Below, piece after piece: positions 34,801 to 43,600 of a stretch of 64,000 bases of DNA. A program made the position numbers and the translations under genes. Origin of the DNA: a virus. The DNA is taken from the IMG/VR virus record IMGVR_UViG_3300048016_000072, positions 1 through 64,000 of that record; one strand, given 5' to 3'. The notes under the pieces were generated by a model. That model did no database searches. It saw nothing but the letters and a program-made list of their open reading frames with translations, and was not told the origin of the DNA. Positions within the stretch are counted from its first letter, which is position 1; each line of letters begins with the position of its first letter.

Positions 34801-37682
34801 TTAAGTCCCAACTAGAGATATCTGAAGAAGGCATGGGGGTTATGAATCCTGCTGCTTTTATTGGGTTTAGTACAAAAGGTAGAGAGATTCTTTTAAACTA
34901 TGGTGTTAGTAATAAGGATATAACGTTTAACATTGCTCACCCTTCAAGAGACAACTACACTAGTGTTGAGTTTACTTATACAGGTGCTAAGTCATCTAAT
35001 AATGTTCCAACTGAAGTAGCAGAGCCTATAGAGGTTGAACCAACACCAGAAGTATCGTCTGAAGATCAACCAGTACCAGTAACTCCAGAAGAAGCTGTTC
35101 AAGTTGAACAACCTCCAGTAGTTGCTGAAGCTCCAACGGAGACTCCAGTAGTTGTTGATGAAGAACAACCTGATCCTGAGCAAGAAGAGTATGAAGCTAA
35201 TCCTAACAATAGTCTTGAAGTAAGCGGAGTTAAGTTTGTTCTTGGTAATTATATAGTACCAACTGATGGTTCAGAGGTAGTAGTTAAGATTGTTTCTGTT
35301 GGTAAAGATAGAGTTTGGGTACAACATGGTAATGAATCAGAGTATGAGCTTACAGATAAGCAGTTAGCTGATTTTCTTACAAACAATGCTATTACTGTAT
35401 CTTCTAATCCAAAAGCAAAGACAATGGTCACTCCAGTAGCTACGGTTACTGAAGCTCAAAAGAAAGAAGTACAGAAAGCAAAAGAAGCTCAAGAAGAAGA
35501 TGTTGATTTAGATGCTCTTGAGTATACTACAGATAATGTTGATATTGATTATGTTGATGGTACAAATCCTGATACATCTGTTGAGGAAGATTCAAGAACA
35601 CCAATCAACTCTGGATCAAAGATCAATAATGCATCTGACAACTTTGTAGTGTATACAGATAAGAAAGGTGTTCGTAGACTAAAGCGTACTGATGGTAATG
35701 AGTCTTATCCATTAATCTTAGGAACATCTCGTATACAAGAAGGTACTCCTTTAATGTTTGAGATTGATTCTAACATTGCTGACTTTGATGATTATGATTA
35801 TGTTCAGCAAACTGGTATCACAAAGCGTAAGAAAGAAGACTTCTTTAATGCTGACGGTAAGATAAAAGAAGAAGCTATTAATGACTTCCCAGTTGCTATC
35901 TATACTATGAATAATGGTAAAAAGATAAAGCTTGGATACTTGCCAACAGTTAAGTTTGTTACAGCTAGATATTCTGACTCAGGAGTATTAGCTCACACAA
36001 AAGAACGTATTGTTACACCTGATGGTACAGTTATTGATAACCTTGCTATTCAACGTCAAGCTATTCTTGATCATAGAAAAGCATTGTTCAACGGCTTTAA
36101 AAAATATAAAGCGACTGTATTTACAAGTACTGTAATAGCAAAGTCAGTTGGTGTACTAAGAACTGACGGTTCAAAGAAACCATTGAAGCAAGCTTTAAGC
36201 AAAAATACTCAAGTTGCTATTATTAAGCAAGGTAAAGTACACGTTACTGATAAGTACTCTGAGAGTAATCTTTATGTACCAAACATTATTACTGACGGTA
36301 AAGCAAATGGATGGCCAGTTGCTATAATACCAACTCCAACAGGTAAGCGTCTTGCTTCTCTTGTTACGGTTCCTGTATTAAAAGACGGACACATTGATTT
36401 TATTCTTGGTTCATGGAGAGCGTTTCATAACTATAACGTTGATGTAGCAGCAGGAAAGAATAGTAAAGATAGTGATCTTGCTATTATTCAAGCTGTGTAC
36501 AAAGCTTATGGTATTGAGTTTATTGACGGAGAGACTGCTGACTTTGCACGTTTAAGCAAGTATGTTAATGATTACATTACTCATACTAGTTCAAAAGCAT
36601 ACAATCCAATAAGTCAAGGTAAAGTTCACTTTAATATTACACCAAAAGGATACTTATCAATATGGCAAGTAAACACAGGTGATAAGAAAAAGGACAGTCT
36701 TATTATCGGAAACTTAGATGAGATATCAGAAGAAAAAATCAATAAGTTTTACGATATTGCAGCAAACTTAAGATACAGTATACGCTTTGGTACTGAGCAA
36801 TCAGCAGGTATTGGTAATGATAAGTTAATGACTGATCTTACTATCAACCCTGATACAGGTGCTTTAGAGCAATCACAGCCTATGACGTATAATGAATATA
36901 TGCTACAAACACTTGAGACTACATTAGAAGAAGGACGTCCTTACGATGAAGCTAACATAGATGCTGATGAGTTAGTACACTTCTCTAACCCTGTTGTTGT
37001 ATTTGGTAATATAGATTCAGAGACTCCATCATCAGGTACTAAACCTGAAGTTGCACCAAAAGCTCCTGCTCCTGTTGAACCAACAATAGATCCTAGAGTT
37101 TTAATAGAGAACGAAAGAAAAAAAGATAAGCAGCAAAACAAAGATATTCCTGAAAGTAATTATATCTTACCACAAAAGTCACCTAAAGAAGTTTTAATAA
37201 AGTTTAGAGAATATCTAACAGATGTTTTAGGTTGGGTTAATATGCCAATATCTTATAATAATAACGAGTTAGTTCTAGACTATTTAGGAACAGAATTAAG
37301 AGTGTCTGCAAAAGTCGTTCAGTTAGGAGCGGGTAATGATCAACTTAATCTAAACAATGTAAGCGGAGTTACTTCTAATTTTATAGAGATAGATGTAAAT
37401 AGTGTAATTGATGCTAAATATGATGCAGAACTAGTAGCATTAGAAGGTAAAGTGGTTGATTCTGCGTATATTAATGTAACGGATACATCTAAATCACAAG
37501 CACCTTTATCTCAAGAAGAAGCATTGGCTAAGTTCATGGATATGGACTTTGGACAACAGTTTGGTGCTAATCAAACAGTTAACAAAGATCTAATCAAAGG
37601 CAACGATGATGAGTTGAAGTCAATAGCAACTACTACTAAGAAACTAGAGAACGAGAATAAACTTAACAAGAAGTGTAACTAA
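31890..37682 (+). CDS. Giant virion protein upstream of the virion RNA polymerase
   Basis: 1930 residues. The N-terminal third is helical with an Ala/Gly-rich amphipathic stretch (about 196-232, FAVGAIAQALSEELLTFGAS). The middle (about 550-900) is charged and helical. An acidic Pro/Glu/Val linker occupies about 1040-1105, separating off a beta-rich C-terminal half (LEVSGVKFVLGNYIVPTDGS and later segments). It ends 1 nt before the polymerase gene (TAA-T-ATG). In crAss-like phages two or three giant proteins accompany the DxDxD polymerase and are thought to form or assist it. This protein may be such a partner, but it shows no polymerase motif that I can see. Extended linkers suit a protein that unfolds during ejection. 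Confidence 0.7.
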   Translation: MESILNSLNNSLGGPDIKTPDLEPKLLDFIDPFEQRGQEQAQQLVSSSTADPTASFLSGALAGGPSLSTQMQPINFNPEQTQLDRYTNSSYSAELGFDPRRNNEELYASRQTWGDTMGNAFAGAGRLASNTFLEGWKGWGRLADAMTSFDASKLQPDETEMYQMAKIQEDVMNKYAIFRSADSEKSVFNKQFFGDLVQNSGFAVGAIAQALSEELLTFGASSLFSATKLGMRFMKGVDKLQDVEEFARLNKSLGDIYKQEGLAKTIWKGFQKFNPIGSTTNAIEKAVVAGKNGAGAAQIAALTFGGFRRTLSEANMARSEAIFEAAGTYKELKDRLTEQHLERTGELPVGEDLERIDRVSKDASSDNFNVNFGMLFALNRFQFDNMLGHFNAERRLFKNVGQYADDVLKVSGKVADKELTKVYQVGSLGALGAAKEIATDFGKKEAAWQVSKFLGKNLFKWETSEGLQELFQEGSNKGLQDYYYDLYHGKKGYSGKTDAIMSSVQNPLADTQGMKTFLMGAVTGRLLSPINFTMGKVQERMMTTDKQREEIKKDKTATVAAINEFYKNPYAVLKDEIANFKVQNKVAATMQEAVGNKDKYTYYNSRDTAFAKAVSAAKKAGMVSSLIDTIRGQGESFSVEDAKEAYGLDPTVDSAKSVKEYFNKIANDVETFNKTWETLNEKYGDLIQPDLYSEGSQGQKDAQMLKSVLDDYIEMLATNSFKAKSAIERANALYTRAAANPNLGGAASAAYKVLGSQPKMLGEMDLLIKEIDNLKQVKKRTPEEAQTLKYKERQLQAISKWFDSWQNLSNRDETNMSKREQRYAKDAYKRFINYKTEEAGLNTALLSNTDIDETYEDLLEYIQLNNDSEEHLNAYNFLADPTSIVTLANRMKAAKKVVQGQLAKEAKDEATKSFTDSLTGAVAPEDGENITDPDTSDLTEDVEDAANAPEGGTINVETLLADLKEGYFQVIKSQLEISEEGMGVMNPAAFIGFSTKGREILLNYGVSNKDITFNIAHPSRDNYTSVEFTYTGAKSSNNVPTEVAEPIEVEPTPEVSSEDQPVPVTPEEAVQVEQPPVVAEAPTETPVVVDEEQPDPEQEEYEANPNNSLEVSGVKFVLGNYIVPTDGSEVVVKIVSVGKDRVWVQHGNESEYELTDKQLADFLTNNAITVSSNPKAKTMVTPVATVTEAQKKEVQKAKEAQEEDVDLDALEYTTDNVDIDYVDGTNPDTSVEEDSRTPINSGSKINNASDNFVVYTDKKGVRRLKRTDGNESYPLILGTSRIQEGTPLMFEIDSNIADFDDYDYVQQTGITKRKKEDFFNADGKIKEEAINDFPVAIYTMNNGKKIKLGYLPTVKFVTARYSDSGVLAHTKERIVTPDGTVIDNLAIQRQAILDHRKALFNGFKKYKATVFTSTVIAKSVGVLRTDGSKKPLKQALSKNTQVAIIKQGKVHVTDKYSESNLYVPNIITDGKANGWPVAIIPTPTGKRLASLVTVPVLKDGHIDFILGSWRAFHNYNVDVAAGKNSKDSDLAIIQAVYKAYGIEFIDGETADFARLSKYVNDYITHTSSKAYNPISQGKVHFNITPKGYLSIWQVNTGDKKKDSLIIGNLDEISEEKINKFYDIAANLRYSIRFGTEQSAGIGNDKLMTDLTINPDTGALEQSQPMTYNEYMLQTLETTLEEGRPYDEANIDADELVHFSNPVVVFGNIDSETPSSGTKPEVAPKAPAPVEPTIDPRVLIENERKKDKQQNKDIPESNYILPQKSPKEVLIKFREYLTDVLGWVNMPISYNNNELVLDYLGTELRVSAKVVQLGAGNDQLNLNNVSGVTSNFIEIDVNSVIDAKYDAELVALEGKVVDSAYINVTDTSKSQAPLSQEEALAKFMDMDFGQQFGANQTVNKDLIKGNDDELKSIATTTKKLENENKLNKKCN

Positions 37683-37683
37683 T

Positions 37684-40600
37684 ATGGCATGTTTATATAA
37701 CATTAGCGGATCAGAGTTTTCAGAAGTAGAGGTTAAGCAGATTCTAAAGAGTGCTGCTACTCTACCAGGTAATGAAGGTCTGTCTGATGAACAATTATTA
37801 GATCTTGTAAAACAAGCTGTTGAAGATCGCTTTGTTAACATCAACTTATTTAATCTTGTACAAGAGCAGTCAATAACGAACGCGATCTTTTCTCAGTTCG
37901 TTGATGAGCTTGGTCTGTTAAAGCCAGGTGGTACGTATGAGAAATCATCTCGTGTTTTATTTGCTGATATAAAGAGTAAGTTAAAGAACACTGCTTTAAA
38001 GGTTAAGTATTTTACTGAGAATATTGCTACTTCAGAAGAAGCATATAATGCTTTAAAAGAATCAGCAACAGAAGATATGCTTTCTAAGATACCTGAGCTT
38101 GGTATTCTTAACTACAAGGAGTTCTCTTATCTTGGAGAGTTGCTAGATAACGTTACTGATGATGAGAACTTCAATAAGTTCACAGAGCAAGTTATCATTA
38201 AGCTTAATCGTTTAGGACTAAAGGTTTCATCTGAAAACGAGATTCAAGACTTTGGTTTAACAAACGAATATTATGAGAGCTTACTTGCTGATGCAGGTGA
38301 GTTATTTGGTGAAGATGATGTTGATGTTGAAGACCCTTCAGTAAACGAAAGCTTTTCTGATTCACGTTCATTCCAGATGAACCCAAAGGATACTGCTACG
38401 ACTCGTGTAAAGCTGTTATTTTCAAGCATTAAGAGTGACAAGGCTAATCTATTAGGTCTTGCTGATTTCGTGGCTTACGATCAAGTATTTGAAGACCTGT
38501 TAGTATTAGGTGCGGGATTGCAACATGTTACTTATGAGTCTTTGCAAGAATCTATTTTAGAGAAAGCTCAGGTTAAGCCATACCTACTAAACGTTCATAA
38601 AAAGTTAGGTGAGTTACAAGCGTCAAAAAACGTTCAGCTACTAAACGAAGTACTTACTGTAATAAACAAAGCATACACAGATCATACTATGTTGCTTTGG
38701 GAGAAAGGTAAAGAAGGTGGTGTAACTGTTAAAGTCATTAGCTCTAATCGTAATAGCGTTGTCAGACAAATAAAAAGCGATTGGTTAGAGTTACAAAAAG
38801 TATCAAAGCTTGTTAACAAGAATAAGTTTGGTAACTTAGTTATAAACACTGAGTTAGCTAAGTCATTGAAAGAGAAGTACTTAGAGATTAGATCTGGTAA
38901 TAACTTAACAAAGAAACAAGAGTTCTTTAAAGAGTTACTTACTTCAATGAATATTCCTGTTGATGATGCTTACATGAAACATGTTGGAGCAGCATTAAAA
39001 GCAAACAAGTTCAGAACCTTTAAAGCAAAGAGCTTCTCTGATTTACTTGCAACAGGTAATGTTGTTGATAATATTCTTAATACGTTAACAGCTGATATTG
39101 ATACAACAACTGAGTCAGCAAACTACGAAGATAAGAACAACCCTATTGTTCACGAGCGTGTATTTAATATACTTGCAAGTCTTTACTATGATTTACACTC
39201 AGATATCTATCAAACTGGTAGTTATCAGAATGGTGAGAACAAAAACATCTATGCTTATGTACAACCTTCTTACTTAGAAACAGTAAAGAAAAAGCTAAAG
39301 ACAAAGAGTTTCTTAGAGGTACTAAGCAATAGAGCTTATAGTAAAAGTTCAGAAGTAGTTAGACGTTTGCTTGAAGACGAGAAGACTGATAACGAATCAT
39401 TTGTTTATGCAATATCGTATTCAGATAGTATAAAAGAAGATAAGAAAGGTGAGATTGGTAAGGTTAAAAAGAACCAGTCACCAAGAGAGTTAATTCTTGA
39501 TACATATTTAAAGCATCAGAATAACTTTGCTAAGACTGGCTACTATAATATGTTTACTTTATCGGATAAGACAACCGCTCCGGTAATACAAATAACAAAA
39601 GATAGTCTTGACCCATCAACTGATTTTGCTTTCTTCAAGACTAAGCCAACAGTTAGAGATTCATTCCAGTTTAAAGACGCATTCAAGAATAAGTTATATG
39701 ATCTAGCAAAAGCTGAGATAGATCGTATGATTGCGTATGCTAACTATACTAAGAAAGAAAAGCTGAACATTGCTAACTTTGAAACAGCTAGTAAGATGTT
39801 CTTTTTATTCCCAGTATTAAACAATCGTTCTGATGCAAAGCTTAATATGATCAGAACAAAGATCTATCAAGGGGTTGAACCATCCATAGAAGATGCTCAA
39901 TACCTAAAAGATCTTATTGGTGAGTCAATAAAAGATGACGTTATAAAAGAGTTATCTAACTTGTTGCGTAAAAACATTATATCAAAAGGACCAACTAGTA
40001 TTGATCCAGCAACAAATAGAGTACAGACATCTTATTACTTTCCTTTCTTTAATAATGTTTACATGAATCAGCTTTCACAGCTACAAGATTCAAGTAAGGC
40101 TATCTTTGCTATTGCAGATTTAAAGTATAACGTGCTTAGAGCTCAGATTAATACTACTCAAGTATTAGGTGCTGATATGGCTTTATTCTATAAAGAGTCA
40201 AAGCTTGTTAGTGCTAATCAAATCAAAGAGGTATTTGGTGAGTCAATGACTGTTAATCAGTTATTGTCATACAATGTATCAACTGAGATGACACCAGAAG
40301 AGCAGAGCAAACGTAATATTATAAACGATGTTCTTAATGGTACAGTACTAAGTACAGTTGATGAGTTCTCAAAACGTGCTGCTATGTTTATTGCTCCTGG
40401 TTCTCAGGGTACTACAACTTGGCAAAGCACAAAGGGAAAGATTGTTGATGTATCTTTATACAAGATGATTACGTTAAAAGACGTGATTAAGTCTAACGAT
40501 CAGTTCAGCAAGATTGAAACAACGGATGCTCAGGAGTTTGTTACATTACAAGAGCATATTAATCGTATGATGTCTGAGGGCAGAATCCCTTTAGATATTT

Positions 40601-43600
40601 ATGAGAGTATTTCTGATAAGATAGCACAAGCTCGTAAGAAGAAAACCTTTGATTACTCTTTATCAGATATCGAGTTAGGGTTTGTATTGCAGCCAACAAA
40701 GCCAGTACATTCTTCTAACTCTGAGACCGATGGGTTTAATGAGATTAACTACGTTAAGTCTTCAGCATATCCTCTTATTCCAGATAACACGCGCGATTCA
40801 GAGATGGACAAGCTTCGTGTGTTCATGGAGAAAAACAACGTCGGTTCTGCTGCATTTAAAACTGCAACAAAAACAGGTGCACCTATATCAACATTAGAAG
40901 TGTTTGATGATAACGGTAACTTTATTGAGCCATCTGAAGCTGAGCTCTCTTCTAACGTGCAGACTCTTTCAAGAGAAGGTCTTCGTACACAACAAGAGAT
41001 TCCTCACCAAAAAGAGATGATTAACGTTGTTAGTCAGATGGACCGTCAGTTATTTGAAGGTCTTGATAGCGTTCTTGACTTTATGTTTGCAGGCAAGAAG
41101 CTTACGGCAGCTCAGTTAAAAGGATTGAAAGAGCAGATTCGTATTGCTTTATTTGAAGGAAATGCTGAAGAGCTTCTTGATAGAATGGGTGTTTCAATAA
41201 CCGATGAGTATGTTTCATTCAAGAGCGAGAGAAGCCTAGCTAACTTATTAAAAGAAGAAGCTATTTCTCGTAACTTAAGCATAAACGATATTCGTTCTAT
41301 TGCAACAAACAAAGACGGTAAGTTAGTTATACCAGTATATTTATTATCAAATAGCTCTAAGTTTGAAGGATTGCTTACATCTATCTTTAGTAAAGTAGTT
41401 AAGCTAAAGCTTACTGGTACATCATTAGTACAAGTATCTGCAGTTGGTACAAAGATTAAAGAGGGTGAGTTATCTGATAAGTTAAAGAGTGAGATTGTTT
41501 ATACAGAAGTGTATGATGCCTCAAAAGGATTACAGTATATCAGAAAAGAAGCTGATGCTGTATCTAAAGGCGGGAAGGTAAAGAAAGGTGAGGTGCAAGC
41601 AGCACAAGTATTTATGTCTCAGTTCTTAAAGGATGAGAACGGAAAGCTTATAAACATAAAAGACTTTGCTACAAAAGATGAGAACGGTAGATTGATTCTT
41701 GACAGTACACGCATTCCAAGAAAGTTATTACAACTTATTGGTGCACGTATTCCAAATCAGTTGCACTCATCAATGCTTCCTATTGAAGTTGCTGGTTTCT
41801 TACCATCATATATGGAGAACACTATTATTGTTCCTGATGGTATTACAGCACAGATGGGTTCTGACTTTGACGTTGATAAGTTATATGCTTATTTATCTAA
41901 TCCTAAGTATACTTACAAGAATTCTGCATCTAAGTTAATAGATGAACTTACAAAAGAGAAAGAAGCTATAAAAGATAAGTACAAAGAACAGTTAGAAAAA
42001 GCAGATATTGATTTAGCAAAGTTACTTAACAGCGAACAACAGTTTGAGATTGCAAAGCTTAACGAAAGCATTGAGAAGTATAGAACTCGCTTAGGTTATA
42101 AGAATCTAGGTGAGAAAGAGCGTGAGCAAAAGCAACGTATTCTTGATGGTTTATATGAGAAGAGATCTTCAATCTATGATGAAGTAGCTAATGGTGTTGA
42201 GCGTAAGAAGCTTAATCAAACAAAGTATAAGATTAAGAGTCAGAGAGCTGCTGAGCTAACTGCTATAAACGATAAGATAAAAGCACAGAAGTCACAGATC
42301 GAATCTGTTGAGCCAGTTGCTTACGAGTCGTCTATTAGCGATTTTAAAAACTTTGATCCAAAGTCTTTATCAGAAGAGCAGTTGTTTGAGATGTATAAAG
42401 ATATACACTGGTCAGTACTTACTCACCCAACAACATTTGATAAGATTACGTCATCAATCGACTTGTCTGACTACAACGATGAGAAAGAGTTATTCTATAA
42501 AGAAGGTATTGCAACATTACCAGTTAACTTCTTACCGTTTGATTACAATACTCAGATCAATACGTTCTTAGATAATAGAAGTGGTAAACTAGGTACAGGT
42601 ATCTTTGCTCAGCTATTATCATTCCTTGCTGAACATCAAGACAAAAAGACTGTTGGTTTTTCTGCTGGTATTAACATTAAGAAAGATAGCGGTGAGATTG
42701 TAAATCTTAGCTATCTAACTGCAGAAGGTAATACTACATTTAAGAGCGATGCTACGGGTAAGACATTAACAAGATCAAAGACTCAGAATGCTTCTGCTAC
42801 TCTTAACGAATCATTAGACAACGCAAAGAATAAGAACCTTAACGTATTTAACTTGAATAGTGCATCAATGGCACCAGCTAAGTTACTTATGTCATTAAGT
42901 TCTAACAGTGGTGAGATTGCTGACTTACGTTACGTAACACGTTTCTTCCCTCAGTTTATTGTTAAGTATCTTAATGAACAAGAAGAGATATCAAAAGATA
43001 GTTTTGCTGGTGGACAGAAGAAGTATACATCTGAGATTATTGCAGATGTTAAGATGCAGTTTATTAATCTGCTAAGTGCAAATGCTAGAGAGCTTGCAAC
43101 AGAAGATAATATTGGTGCTATGCCAGTACTTAATCCAAAAGAGCTTCTTGATCTTTTAAAAGAAGAAGTAGTATTGCGACCTAAGTTGAATCAACTTATG
43201 CTTGCTTATTCTCCAGCGGATATCAACTTTAAGCCAGAAGATAGAAAAGTACTTGATGAGTTTATCATGAAGCAGTTATCTATTCTTACTTACTATGAGA
43301 CATTACATGCTTACGGTACTCCTCAATCAACATTACTAAATAACAGTAATGTTATTAGTCAAGGTGTTGGATCTAACTTGTTTACTTTACTAAGTAAGTA
43401 TCGTAAGTTCCAGAGTATTGCAAAAGCTGCTGATACTCAATATGGTGAAGGTTTACCTGTTGTTATTAAGCCATTAAAAGGAGATCCTGTAGTAGTTGAT
43501 AGACTATTAAACATTGATGCTATCTTTGGTAAGTTTGAGACTGATCCAATTAGTGAGAGTGTTGACTTTACACCAACTACTCAGACTGGTCATGCTGTTA

